A stretch of 15,923 nucleotides of DNA from Deltaproteobacteria bacterium (GCA_013202445.1 JABMRW010000065.1:1-15923); one strand, 5' to 3'; positions 1-7,449 are shown, counted from the first letter of the stretch. Program-made: numbers and translations. The notes: a model not told the origin generated them from the sequence alone.

Positions 1-56
1 TCAGCTTCGCGCAGCTTGTTGATGATTAACTCTGGAGAATGCGATTTCTTGGCCAT
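1..56 (-). CDS. IS3-family transposase OrfA, N-terminal fragment (partial)
   Basis: Eighteen full codons are visible, reading MAKKSHSPELIINKLREA before the window edge. This matches the N-terminus typical of IS3-group OrfA proteins (K-x-H/R-x-PE-x-II-x-KLREA), the first part of the helix-turn-helix that binds the element's inverted repeats. The start codon at 54-56 is preceded on the minus strand by AAAGGGGGT, a strong Shine-Dalgarno sequence, which supports this start. In this family OrfA is normally joined to OrfB, the DDE integrase-like catalytic part, by programmed frameshifting; none of that is in view. Whether the element is intact or decayed cannot be judged from here. Confidence 0.7.
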   Translation of the reverse strand, partial: MAKKSHSPELIINKLREA

Positions 57-124
57 AAATTACCCCCTTTATTTTCAGTTCCAGTCTAACATCAAAACTG
101 GACTCCTTTTTGGGGGGCAGACCA
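1..124 (-). mobile_element. End of an IS3-family insertion sequence (rest lies left of the window)
   Basis: Read on the minus strand, this stretch starts near base 124 with TGGTCTGCCCCCC and then an A-run. That G/C-rich tip beginning with TG is the usual look of an IS3-family terminal inverted repeat. About 65 bases further in, the OrfA start codon follows with a good ribosome binding site. The boundary at 124 is a judgement from the tip sequence. The other end and the target-site duplication are outside the window, so neither the exact junction nor completeness can be confirmed. The adjoining bases 125-128 (gtag) would be one copy of any short target duplication. Confidence 0.6.
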
Positions 125-226
125 GTAGGGTGGGTCAGGGTGGGAAGCGGAACACCCTCTAAAAGCCGGGTAATCCCCGTATTTGAGACCGCGCCTCCCT
201 AAAAACCTCTCTTTACTTTTGACCAC

Positions 227-255
227 TTGACATATCTTATACATAGTTGTACAAT
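227..255 (+). promoter_or_regulatory. Sigma70-type promoter for the winged-helix gene
   Basis: TTGACA at 227-232, a 17-bp spacer, and TACAAT at 250-255. This is a full-consensus -35 and a 5-of-6 -10 at ideal spacing. Transcription would start near 262 and give a leader of about 28 bases before the ATG at 290. The promoter covers a possible upstream start codon at 227, which is one reason to reject that start. Confidence 0.75.
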
Positions 256-289
256 CCTCCCACCTAAGAGTACTGGCTGGGGGTGGGTG

Positions 290-574
290 ATGCTTAACGT
301 TAGAAGGTCAAATATTGAGATAATAGCCGACATGTTGAGGGTGGGGAATAATGGCAATGGCGCGGGCAAGACCGAGATTATGTACAGCGCCAACATGAGC
401 TATGCTCAGATACAGAAGTACCTTGCCTTTCTGATGGACCAGGACTTAATTAACAAGATACAGGTAGGCAATCCCTCAATAAAGTACCACGTGACCGATA
501 AAGGCAACAAGCTGCTCAAAAACATTGAAGACATAATGGAAATGCTGGGGTTGGAAGAGGGCATTGATTTTTGA
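290..574 (+). CDS. Small winged helix-turn-helix DNA-binding protein (HTH_45-like)
   Basis: Ninety-four residues from the ATG at 290. The opening RRSNIEIIADMLR, the central helix-turn-helix (MSYAQIQKYLAFLMDQDLI) and the wing ending in YHVTDKGNKLL are the layout of the HTH_45 winged-helix family, which is common in archaea and also found in Dehalococcoidia. The conserved T-D-K-G turn closes the wing. There is no ligand-binding domain, so it is probably a stand-alone transcriptional regulator; its target is unknown. The start at 290 is preferred because it follows a G-rich Shine-Dalgarno region (GGGGGTGG) and lies downstream of the promoter. The open frame reaches further up, but through the promoter. 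The gene is monocistronic, with its own promoter and terminator, and sits next to an insertion-sequence end. Confidence 0.82.
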   Translation: MLNVRRSNIEIIADMLRVGNNGNGAGKTEIMYSANMSYAQIQKYLAFLMDQDLINKIQVGNPSIKYHVTDKGNKLLKNIEDIMEMLGLEEGIDF

Positions 575-594
575 TGGGTCAGGCCTGCTTTTGT

Positions 595-640
595 AGGGTA
601 ACCTGAGGTCGTCGGAGGCGGTAGGTTACCCTTCTTTTTT
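595..640 (+). terminator. Rho-independent terminator
   Basis: A perfect 10-bp stem (AGGGTAACCT at 595-604 with AGGTTACCCT at 623-632) is followed directly by a T-rich tail, TCTTTTTT, to 640. It lies just after the winged-helix gene and ends its transcript before the ribbon-helix-helix gene. The loop is long, at 18 bases. Confidence 0.85.
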
Positions 641-681
641 GGCAGAAATCGTATTTATAAGAATTGTAAGGGGAGTCTCAT

Positions 682-1014
682 ATGGCTGAGAAAAGGATGC
701 TAATAGTCGATGCTGAGGTAGCCAGGAAGGTTGACGAAAGCCGTGGTGAGATGAGCCGTTCCGAATTTATTAACTTCCTCATTGAGGGTCAGTTCTCAGA
801 AGATAAAGAATATAAGGGAGATACAGGAAAGCAAAACTATGTAACCAAGGAAGAGCTTCACCGTTCTCTGCAGGGAGTTAAGGAGCTACTGCGCACTTTC
901 CTGGAGTTTTTCCTGAGCTATGGACTGGAAGTCGGTAAGCACTCAGATAAGAACTTCAACGAGCTAAGCCAGAAACTACAGGCTCTGGTTAACAGCAAAA
1001 CCATGGAATCCTGA
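682..1014 (+). CDS. Ribbon-helix-helix (CopG/MetJ-type) DNA-binding protein, putative
   Basis: One hundred and ten residues. The N-terminal 35 residues fit a ribbon-helix-helix fold: a short strand (KRMLIVDAEVA) that would pair in a dimer and insert into the major groove, a first helix, then S-R-S-EF-INFLIEG as the turn and second helix. The rest is mostly helical and charged (about residues 55-110) and resembles no enzyme; it may serve oligomerisation or partner binding. This architecture is often seen in plasmid-type repressors and antitoxins, but no toxin gene follows: the next gene is fabF on the other strand. The ATG is supported by AAGGGGAG eight bases upstream. The strong terminator at 595-640 implies the gene has its own promoter, which I could not pick out. 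The function beyond DNA binding is unknown. Confidence 0.75.
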   Translation: MAEKRMLIVDAEVARKVDESRGEMSRSEFINFLIEGQFSEDKEYKGDTGKQNYVTKEELHRSLQGVKELLRTFLEFFLSYGLEVGKHSDKNFNELSQKLQALVNSKTMES

Positions 1015-1042
1015 TTAAGCCCCTCCCCTGGGGGGTTTAATC
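1013..1042. terminator. Long palindrome between convergent genes, possible two-way terminator
   Basis: GATTAAGCCCC (1013-1023) pairs with GGGGTTTAATC (1032-1042): an 11-bp stem with one G-T pair and an 8-base loop. The last two bases of the upstream gene's TGA form the first bases of the stem. It sits between convergent genes, where a shared terminator is expected. There is no T-run on either side, so it may slow or punctuate transcription rather than act as a classical intrinsic terminator. Confidence 0.5.
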
Positions 1043-1073
1043 GCTCCAAACCGATCCCCATCACAGGAGACAA

Positions 1074-2324
1074 TTACTCCGAATACCGGCGGAAAACAAG
1101 CACCGAATTATGTCCGCCAAAGCCGAAGGAATTTGATACCACCGTGTTCACATCAGCCGTACGCGCCTTATTGGGTACATAGTCCAGATCACATTCAGGG
1201 TCGGGGTTATTGAGGTTTATAGTTGGTGGTATAATCCCGTTGTTTATGGTCAGAATAGAGATTACCGCCTCAAGGGCCCCTGATGCTCCCAGCAGGTGTC
1301 CGGTCATGGACTTATTGGACGAGGTCGGGATACGGTAGGCCAGTTCGCCAAATACGCTCTTGATGGCATGCGTTTCGGCGGTATCGTTAAGCTGGGTAGC
1401 CGTGCCGTGGGCATTGATATAGTCAACCTCATCGGGGCTAATCCCCGCTTTCTTCAGGGCCATACCTAAAGCTTTGGCGGCACCAGCGCCGTTGGGCGAA
1501 GGCTGGGTGATGTGAAAAGCATCACTGGTAGCGCTGTAGGCGAGCATTTCCGCCAGTATGGGGGCGCCGCGCTCAAGGGCGTAGTCAAGTCTCTCAAGGA
1601 TGAGAGTAGCGGCACCCTCGCCCAGGACGAAGCCATCGCGTTCGGCATCAAAAGGCCGGCAGGCATTTTGGGGCGAGCTGTTCTTGGTTGATAAAGCGCG
1701 GGCGGCGTTAAAGGCGGCGACACAGATAGGCATTACCGGTGCTTCGGTCCCGCCGGCGATTATTATCTTGGCCTGTCCGTGTTTAATTGCCTCGTAGGCA
1801 TGACCGATAGCATCACTGCTACTGGAGCAGGCCGATGACAGAGAGAAATTTGGCCCCTTGGTGCCCAGTAACAATGAAATCTGTACCGGCGGTGCATCAC
1901 CGGTCATGGTCGGCGCCAGAATGGGGCTTATCCTTCTCGGTCCGGCTTCATTCAGTATCTTAAACTGGTCGGAGACCTCGAGCAGACCGCAGACGCTGTT
2001 GCCGATAAAAACGCCGGTCTCCTCGGCATTACCGGTGTCTATCTTCAATTCGGCTTTGTTCACCGCCTGGAGGCTGGCGGCGACCGCCAGCTGGGTAAAC
2101 CGGTCCATGCGGTGCGCTTCCTTGCGGCTTACGTAAGCCAGGGGGTCAAACCCCTTGACTTCAGCAGCAAACTTGGTTTCAAAAGGTGTCGGGTCAAAGC
2201 GGCTGATATAATCAATCCCCGATTTCCCGCTGATGAGGGCTTCCCAGGTCTCGGTAATATTGAGCCCCACCGCGCAGACGACACCCATACCGGTAACTAC
2301 TACCCTCTGATGATTATTAGACAT
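1074..2324 (-). CDS. fabF: Beta-ketoacyl-ACP synthase II (KAS II)
   Basis: A 416-residue condensing enzyme that extends acyl-ACP with malonyl-ACP in cytoplasmic type II fatty acid synthesis. The thiolase-fold landmarks are all present and correctly spaced: nucleophile Cys166 in SSACSSSS, His306 in INAHGTATQLND, Lys338 and His343 in SSNKSMTGHLLGASGA, and the C-terminal glycine-rich SNSFGFGGHN loop at about 398-406. These sit three residues later than the equivalent E. coli FabF residues, so the protein is full length. The nucleophile region, ACSSSS, differs from the usual FabF ACATG/ACASG pattern and recalls polyketide ketosynthases, so a specialised substrate is possible. No acp, fabD or fabG lies nearby. 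The gene follows a small HTH_17 gene by 18 bases on the same strand and is probably co-transcribed with it. An AGCAGG-type ribosome site precedes the ATG. Confidence 0.92.
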   Translation of the reverse strand: MSNNHQRVVVTGMGVVCAVGLNITETWEALISGKSGIDYISRFDPTPFETKFAAEVKGFDPLAYVSRKEAHRMDRFTQLAVAASLQAVNKAELKIDTGNAEETGVFIGNSVCGLLEVSDQFKILNEAGPRRISPILAPTMTGDAPPVQISLLLGTKGPNFSLSSACSSSSDAIGHAYEAIKHGQAKIIIAGGTEAPVMPICVAAFNAARALSTKNSSPQNACRPFDAERDGFVLGEGAATLILERLDYALERGAPILAEMLAYSATSDAFHITQPSPNGAGAAKALGMALKKAGISPDEVDYINAHGTATQLNDTAETHAIKSVFGELAYRIPTSSNKSMTGHLLGASGALEAVISILTINNGIIPPTINLNNPDPECDLDYVPNKARTADVNTVVSNSFGFGGHNSVLVFRRYSE

Positions 2325-2342
2325 ACCTGCTGTTCCCTTCTA

Positions 2343-2543
2343 TCACTTGTTATTGTTGATACGGTTTGATTCGATGAATTGCTCAAGGTCCTGGTGAGTG
2401 ATACGGTAGCTACGACCCAGACGTATAGCGTCGAGCTTTCCCTCCCGTATGTAGCCATATATGGTTAGGATATGGACCTGGAGGATTCCAGCCACCTGTT
2501 CCGGGGTTAATAAGTTATTATTAGATTCAGCTTGGAATATCAT
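2343..2543 (-). CDS. HTH_17 (excisionase/MerR-like) DNA-binding protein
   Basis: Sixty-six residues, nearly all one helix-turn-helix_17 domain: LLTPEQVAGILQV forms the first helices, TIYGYIREGKLDAIRLG the recognition helix and wing, and SYRITHQDLEQFIES the closing segment that names this family. Such proteins are excisionases, accessory recombination factors or small repressors. There is no integrase here, so local regulation is more likely. The gene lies just upstream of fabF with an 18-base gap and diverges from the GH3 gene. The shared region holds a perfect 17-bp palindrome that would suit a dimeric regulator. The start at 2543 has AGAAGGG about a dozen bases upstream; no later in-frame start would keep the domain intact. 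Confidence 0.82.
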   Translation of the reverse strand: MIFQAESNNNLLTPEQVAGILQVHILTIYGYIREGKLDAIRLGRSYRITHQDLEQFIESNRINNNK

Positions 2544-2635
2544 AGCTTATCTTTACCCTTCTATATCCTAGTTTAATTGGCTGTAATCGGGTTAGTTTTA
2601 GCATAATAGGCTGTTTTTTGGGAAGCTTTTGTATT

Positions 2636-2652
2636 CTAGAACTATGTTCTAG
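2636..2652. promoter_or_regulatory. Perfect palindrome, candidate operator
   Basis: CTAGAAC at 2636-2642 and GTTCTAG at 2646-2652 form a perfect 7-bp inverted repeat around TAT. It lies in the 185-bp region between the divergent HTH_17/fabF and GH3 genes, just upstream of a TATAAT hexamer at 2674-2679, so it would cover or abut the -35 region of the rightward promoter. This is the expected place for a repressor or activator site. It is not followed by T-runs, so a terminator is unlikely. Binding by the adjacent HTH_17 protein is an inference only. Confidence 0.5.
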
Positions 2653-2663
2653 TAGGTAATCGT

Positions 2664-2692
2664 TTGCCACAGTTATAATGAGACATAATATA
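2664..2692 (+). promoter_or_regulatory. Probable promoter region of the GH3 gene
   Basis: Two overlapping readings are possible. One is a consensus -10, TATAAT at 2674-2679, with a poor -35 near 2651. The other is TTGCCA at 2664-2669, a 16-bp spacer and TAATAT at 2686-2691. Either way transcription would begin at about 2686-2698, downstream of the ATG at 2678, leaving the ATG at 2729 as the start. The lack of a good -35 in the first reading would fit control by an activator at the neighbouring palindrome. Confidence 0.4.
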
Positions 2693-2728
2693 GTTTTTCG
2701 GGCCAGCTTATTAGCTACAGGGTGTAAA

Positions 2729-4363
2729 ATGCCAAAGGTAATTGAGCTTCTGCAAAAGCGTAGAAATGAAGAGCTATGGCAGATGTGCTGTGGCTTTCTC
2801 AACCTCAGCCTGGAGCAGTTTATGACCATACAGAAGCGGCTGCTGCTGGAGCAGATAAGGCTGCTCAGCCGCTCGGCTCTGGGCAAGAAGCTCTTGAACG
2901 GTCCCAGGCCGGAGACGGTGGAGGAATTCAGGCGGCTGGTACCGCTAACCACTTATGTTGATTACTGCCCCGAGCTTTTGGAGAAGAGAGAGGACACACT
3001 GCCGGTAGAGCCGGCTTTATGGGTACACACCTCGGGCAGGTCGGGCGAATACCCCTGCAAATGGGTGCCGATAACCCCGGCCTATGCCCATGAAATGAGC
3101 GTAATCATGTGCGGCATTGGCATGCTCTCCAGTTCCAGGAAGTGGGGTGAAGCTGCTTCATTTCCCCAGCATCCCCGGATTGTCTACTCCGTAGCCCCCC
3201 GGCCTTACGTATCAGGCGCCATGGCCAGTATGCTAGGGCAACAGACGCCGGTAGATTATTTACCGCCTGTAGGAATAGCGGAAAGGCTGTCTTTTGAGGG
3301 GAGGGTAAGGCTTGGTTTCAAGCAGGCCCTATCTCAGGGATTCGATTACTTCTTTGGTCTGTCTATGGTTCTGGTTACAGTCGGCGATAGGTTCAGCCAG
3401 TCCTCGAAGAGGGTACATATTCGTCCTTTGCTCTCCCAGCCCAGGGCGCTGTTTCGCCTGACCAAGGGACTGGCCAGGAGCAAATTAGCCCGGCGCTCGA
3501 TGTTGCCCAGAGACCTGTGGTCTATAAAGGGTATTATAAGCAGCGGTCTTGATAGCTGGGTTTACCGGGATAGAATAAAGGAGCTCTGGGGGCGCTATCC
3601 GCTGGATGCCTACACCAGTACCGAGGGTGGCTTTATCGCCACCCAGGCCTGGGACAGCGAGGGCATGACCTTCATCCCCACCCTTAACTTCCTGGAGTTC
3701 ATCCCCGAAGAGGAGCATTTCAAGTGGAAGCTGGACCATAGCTACCAGCCCAAGACCCTTTTGCTTGATGAGGTAAAAGCCGGGGAGAACTACGAGATAG
3801 TTATCACCAACTTCCACGGCGGTGCCCTGGTCAGGTATAGACCCGGGGACATGATTAAGATAACCTCGTTAGGGAATGAGAGGCTGGGCATTGACATCCC
3901 CCAGATGGTTTTTGAGCGGCGGGCTGACGACCTTATCGATTTCGTTTTCATCCGGCTGACGGAGAAGACAATCTGGCGGGCGATAGAGAACACCGGTATC
4001 CCTTATGAGGACTGGACAGCTTATAAGGAGCCGGGAAAGCCGGTGCTCAAGCTCTTAATTGAACTCAAAGACGGCTACCGGACCGATGGAGCCGATGTAG
4101 CCGCCGCGATTCGTGAACAGATTATAATATCAGATAGTGATAGAGGTACAGAGTCCCTGATTCGCGACGATTTCGCGGAGATGATTAATTTCAAGTTAAA
4201 GGTTACGTTGCTGCCAACAGGAACTTTCGTTAATTACATGTCTCAGAGGCAGGCGGAGGGGGCTGACCTGGCCCATCTCAAGCCGCCCCACGTCAACCCC
4301 CCAGGCGAGGTGCTTTCACTCCTGCTGGGCAGGCCGGAAGCTGAGGCGGTAGCCGTCGGCTAG
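2729..4363 (+). CDS. GH3-family (auxin-responsive promoter family) acyl-adenylating protein
   Basis: About 544 residues from the ATG at 2729. GH3 proteins belong to the ANL adenylating superfamily; plant members join acyl acids to amino acids through an acyl-AMP intermediate. Family landmarks are visible: the phosphate-binding loop HTSGRSGEYPCKW at residues 100-112, the YTSTEGG motif at about 295-301 that holds the adenine and acyl site, and the RYRPGDMI segment at about 369-376 that starts the hinge to the C-terminal domain. The length fits the family. Bacterial members are widespread but their substrates are mostly unknown, so no reaction is claimed beyond probable ATP-dependent acyl activation. 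The gene diverges from HTH_17-fabF. The longer start at 2678 overlaps the TATAAT element, so 2729 (weak AGGGTG upstream) is preferred. Confidence 0.85.
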   Translation: MPKVIELLQKRRNEELWQMCCGFLNLSLEQFMTIQKRLLLEQIRLLSRSALGKKLLNGPRPETVEEFRRLVPLTTYVDYCPELLEKREDTLPVEPALWVHTSGRSGEYPCKWVPITPAYAHEMSVIMCGIGMLSSSRKWGEAASFPQHPRIVYSVAPRPYVSGAMASMLGQQTPVDYLPPVGIAERLSFEGRVRLGFKQALSQGFDYFFGLSMVLVTVGDRFSQSSKRVHIRPLLSQPRALFRLTKGLARSKLARRSMLPRDLWSIKGIISSGLDSWVYRDRIKELWGRYPLDAYTSTEGGFIATQAWDSEGMTFIPTLNFLEFIPEEEHFKWKLDHSYQPKTLLLDEVKAGENYEIVITNFHGGALVRYRPGDMIKITSLGNERLGIDIPQMVFERRADDLIDFVFIRLTEKTIWRAIENTGIPYEDWTAYKEPGKPVLKLLIELKDGYRTDGADVAAAIREQIIISDSDRGTESLIRDDFAEMINFKLKVTLLPTGTFVNYMSQRQAEGADLAHLKPPHVNPPGEVLSLLLGRPEAEAVAVG

Positions 4364-4405
4364 TATTTTAGTCCCCATACTTTAGTCTGCTTACTTTAGC
4401 CTCGC

Positions 4406-4434
4406 TTGACAGTTTGCCTATTTGAGGTAATAAT
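4406..4434 (+). promoter_or_regulatory. Sigma70-type promoter directly before the membrane sensor gene
   Basis: TTGACA at 4406-4411 is followed by TAATAAT at 4428-4434, giving a -10 of TAATAA with a 16-bp spacer or AATAAT with a 17-bp spacer. The start point would be at about 4440-4441, three or four bases before the ATG at 4444. No ribosome binding site can lie in such a short leader; the GAGGT at 4424-4428 falls inside the promoter and too far from the ATG. A leaderless or near-leaderless mRNA is implied. Confidence 0.6.
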
Positions 4435-4443
4435 TACCCATAT

Positions 4444-7400
4444 ATGAATATCTATGCGCTATTTCCGTTAATCGCTATAGCTGCCTATATTCCGCTGCTG
4501 ATTATCACCATCGGCAGCCGCCCGTGGCGGAGGCAACACCGGCTCTTCACCCTGTTTCTAGTTGCCGCCATTATGTGGAGCCTGGTTGACTACTTTTTAC
4601 GCAGCAATTTCTTTCCCCAATATAATGTCTATTTACTTAAAGCTCTTCTCGTTGCCCTTATGTGGATGGCGGTGCAGCTCCACTGCTTTATGTCCTCCTT
4701 CTTCCCGCCGCGCACCGGGCGCTGGCTACCCTTTGCCTGGGCTTCCTTAGGGGTAGTTGTCGTTCTGGCTGCGCTGGGTTACATCGGTCGGGGGGTTGTA
4801 CCTATAGCTGGCGACAAGCTTTATCTTGATTATGGTCCATGGGTTGTCTTCATGGCTATTCCCCTCCTGACCCTGGCAACCAGGAACGCGGTTATTTTCT
4901 GGAAGAGGCTAAAGACCATAGATAATCCGATGCTCTATAATCAAATCGTTTCCCTGCTCATCAGCATATGCGTCCTGGCTATCTTTATTTCGGCTGCCCT
5001 CATCCCCTGGGGAAGAGAGATTCCCATCAGCCATTTCGGCAATATCTTAATTGCCTTCATCCTGAGTTATTCTACCATCAGGCATCAGCTGATAGACATC
5101 AGGCTGGTATTGCGGCGGGTTTTAAGCTGGGGGACGCTGATTATTGCCGGCATCGGCACCTATATACTCTTTTTCTTCCTGGTTCACTTATGGTTTGATT
5201 TTGAGCTGAGCGCGGTTATGCTGGCTACGGGGTTGGGGGGGGCCGCAGTCGTTGTCATTTTAATCTACCTGACACAGGGCGTCTTCCAGCAGAAAATAGA
5301 CCAGGTCTTCTACTGGAAGACCTATGATTACCGGCAGAAACTTTCGGAATTTGCCGATAGGATACAGGACGTCTTTAACCTCAAGGAACTGGGCGGTGAG
5401 ATGTTACCGCTGATAATCAGGGCGATAAACTGCCGGGGGGCATGTTTACTTTTCCCTGAAGGCGGAAGCGGAGATTTCGTCCCCCAATTTGTTGAGCCTC
5501 AAGGAGAAGCTAACCCACTATCGAACTTAAGGTTGAGGCAGGACAACCCTGTTGTCCAGTATTTAAGCCAGCAGCGCCGTATGCTAACCATCCAGAATTT
5601 AGACATACTGCCCGAATTCCGCAGCCTGTGGGAGCAGGAAAAGGATGCAATTAACGCCGCCTATATAGAGCTGTTTCTGCCGGTAATAAGCCGGGATAAA
5701 CTGATAAGCATTCTGGTATTGAGCGGCAAGCAGTCGGGCAGGTATTTGCTGGAAGACATCAGTTTGCTGGAAGAGGTTACCAGCCGGGTAGCGGTGAGCC
5801 TGGAGAGGGGCTACCTCTACGAGGAAGCCAGGCAGCGGGAGGAGGAGCTATCCCTTATTGGCCATCTGGCGGCAATTATGACTTCCAGCCTGGACATCCG
5901 ACAGATATATGATAGCTTTATCCGGGAGCTGAGGAAGGTACTCGATGTTGACTGGGCGGCGATTACCCTGGTAGAAGGGGAGGAGCTTAACCTTTTAGCC
6001 ATAACTTCCGAGATAGGCTCGGCATGGCAAACAGGAGACAAGCTGCCGCTCAAAGACACAGCTACAGAATGGGTAGTAACAAATAAAGTTCCTCTGGTAG
6101 AGCCCAACCTGCCTGAAGAAAGCCGGTTCTGGACGGGCAAATACCACCTCGAGCAGGGGATACAATCATTGGTATTCCTGCCCCTGATGGTGGGTGCTGA
6201 GGCTATTGGCAGCATGTGTATAGCCAGCCGTCGTCCCAACGCCTACAGTCAGAGCCAGGTACAGCTTCTCTCCCAGCTGGCTTCCCGGATTGCCATGTCC
6301 ATTGAAAACTCCCGGCTCTATGCTCAGGCTGAGCAGAGGGCGCGCGTCGATGAGCTTACCGGCCTGTGGAACCGCCGCCATCTCATGGAGCGGATTCAGG
6401 TTGAGATTGGCCGCCACTCTCGCTACGGTGGTGCCTTCTCGCTGGTTATTCTGGACCTTGACTCCTTTAAAGCCTTCAATGACACCTACGGCCATCTTGA
6501 GGGTGACCGCCTCCTCAAGCAACTGGGCTTAGTTCTGAAAGGGGCAGTAAGGGATGCTGATGAGGCTTTCCGTTATGGCGGCGACGAGTTTGCCATTCTG
6601 CTGCCACAGACCAGCATAAAGGATGCACACGAGGTAGCCGAGCGAGTTCGCCACCGCATTACTTCGGAGATTAAAACCGGCGGCGTTTCAATGACAGCCA
6701 GCCTTGGTTTAGCCAGCTGGCCTGTAGATGGGATAGCCATAAGCGAGGTTATAAGCGCTGCGGATAAGGCGCTTTATTATGCCAAGCAGAGAGGCGGCAA
6801 TCAGAGCCAGGCGGTTTTAGAGATTTTATCGCCTTTATCGGAGCCGCCGGCCAAGCTCGAGCTTCAGCAGGACAAGGGTGCCTTCAGCATCATCCATGCC
6901 CTGGCGGCGGCGGTGGATGCTAAAGACCATTACGCCCATGACCACTCGCAGAGGGTAAAGGATTATGCTGTCATCCTATCCAAGAGCCTTGACATGGAGC
7001 CGGCAGACATCGCCCGCTTAAGCGTTTGCGCTCTGCTCCATGATATCGGCAAACTGGGCATCAGCGATGATATACTCAATAAAGCCAGCAAGCTCAGTGC
7101 CGAGGAGTGGGAGATAATTAAAGCTCACCCTCAGATGGGGGCAGATATTGTCGGTCATATTCCCCAGCTATCGGCCTGCATGCCGGGAATCCTGTACCAT
7201 CATGAAAACTATGACGGCTCCGGTTATCTGCTGGGGCTAAAGGCTAATGCCATTCCGCTGGATGCCCGCATACTGCGCGTGGTTGATGCCTTTGCCGCCA
7301 TGATTTCAGCCAGACCTTACCGCGATGCCCTCTCTCCGGAAGAGGCGCTGGAGGAGCTTAAAGCTGGTGCCGGCAAGCAGTTTGACCCGGCTCTGGTCGA

Positions 7401-7449
7401 GGTTTTCATCAACATAGCCAAGAACATGCCTCTGGTAACCACTCAATAA
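4444..7449 (+). CDS. Membrane sensor with GAF-GAF-GGDEF-HD-GYP domains (cyclic-di-GMP turnover)
   Basis: A 1001-residue inner-membrane signalling protein. About residues 1-275 are strongly hydrophobic, with some nine predicted membrane spans resembling the 7TM sensor region of histidine kinases. Two GAF domains follow (about 300-465 and 468-634). A GGDEF diguanylate cyclase domain starts at DELTGLWNRR (about 636) and has an intact GGDEF at 712-716, with RDAD five residues earlier forming the product-inhibition I-site. A C-terminal HD-GYP phosphodiesterase domain (about 825-993) carries HDIGK (His866-Asp867) and HHENYDGSGYL (919-929). The third residue of the GYP signature is Leu instead of Pro, but the metal ligands look intact. 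The protein could therefore both make and break cyclic-di-GMP, switched by signals at the membrane or GAF domains. A response regulator gene starts 97 bases downstream, behind its own promoter. Confidence 0.92.
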   Translation: MNIYALFPLIAIAAYIPLLIITIGSRPWRRQHRLFTLFLVAAIMWSLVDYFLRSNFFPQYNVYLLKALLVALMWMAVQLHCFMSSFFPPRTGRWLPFAWASLGVVVVLAALGYIGRGVVPIAGDKLYLDYGPWVVFMAIPLLTLATRNAVIFWKRLKTIDNPMLYNQIVSLLISICVLAIFISAALIPWGREIPISHFGNILIAFILSYSTIRHQLIDIRLVLRRVLSWGTLIIAGIGTYILFFFLVHLWFDFELSAVMLATGLGGAAVVVILIYLTQGVFQQKIDQVFYWKTYDYRQKLSEFADRIQDVFNLKELGGEMLPLIIRAINCRGACLLFPEGGSGDFVPQFVEPQGEANPLSNLRLRQDNPVVQYLSQQRRMLTIQNLDILPEFRSLWEQEKDAINAAYIELFLPVISRDKLISILVLSGKQSGRYLLEDISLLEEVTSRVAVSLERGYLYEEARQREEELSLIGHLAAIMTSSLDIRQIYDSFIRELRKVLDVDWAAITLVEGEELNLLAITSEIGSAWQTGDKLPLKDTATEWVVTNKVPLVEPNLPEESRFWTGKYHLEQGIQSLVFLPLMVGAEAIGSMCIASRRPNAYSQSQVQLLSQLASRIAMSIENSRLYAQAEQRARVDELTGLWNRRHLMERIQVEIGRHSRYGGAFSLVILDLDSFKAFNDTYGHLEGDRLLKQLGLVLKGAVRDADEAFRYGGDEFAILLPQTSIKDAHEVAERVRHRITSEIKTGGVSMTASLGLASWPVDGIAISEVISAADKALYYAKQRGGNQSQAVLEILSPLSEPPAKLELQQDKGAFSIIHALAAAVDAKDHYAHDHSQRVKDYAVILSKSLDMEPADIARLSVCALLHDIGKLGISDDILNKASKLSAEEWEIIKAHPQMGADIVGHIPQLSACMPGILYHHENYDGSGYLLGLKANAIPLDARILRVVDAFAAMISARPYRDALSPEEALEELKAGAGKQFDPALVEVFINIAKNMPLVTTQ

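Noticed and set aside
227..289. Upstream extension of the winged-helix gene to a TTG at 227
   Set aside because: The extension runs through the -35 and -10 of a near-perfect promoter and encodes a segment unlike the family. The ATG at 290 has a G-rich ribosome site.
682..1014. Ribbon-helix-helix gene as the antitoxin of a toxin-antitoxin pair
   Set aside because: No small toxin-like gene lies before or after it on the same strand. The next gene is fabF on the other strand, and a terminator separates it from the gene upstream.
2678..2728. Longer GH3 start at 2678
   Set aside because: This ATG overlaps the TATAAT hexamer and would lie upstream of the predicted transcription start. The extra 17 residues match nothing expected at the N-terminus of the family.
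2527..2952. Minus-strand open frame of 141 codons opposite the GH3 start
   Set aside because: It overlaps the GH3 N-terminus and the divergent promoter region and has serine/arginine-rich shadow composition with no recognisable domain.
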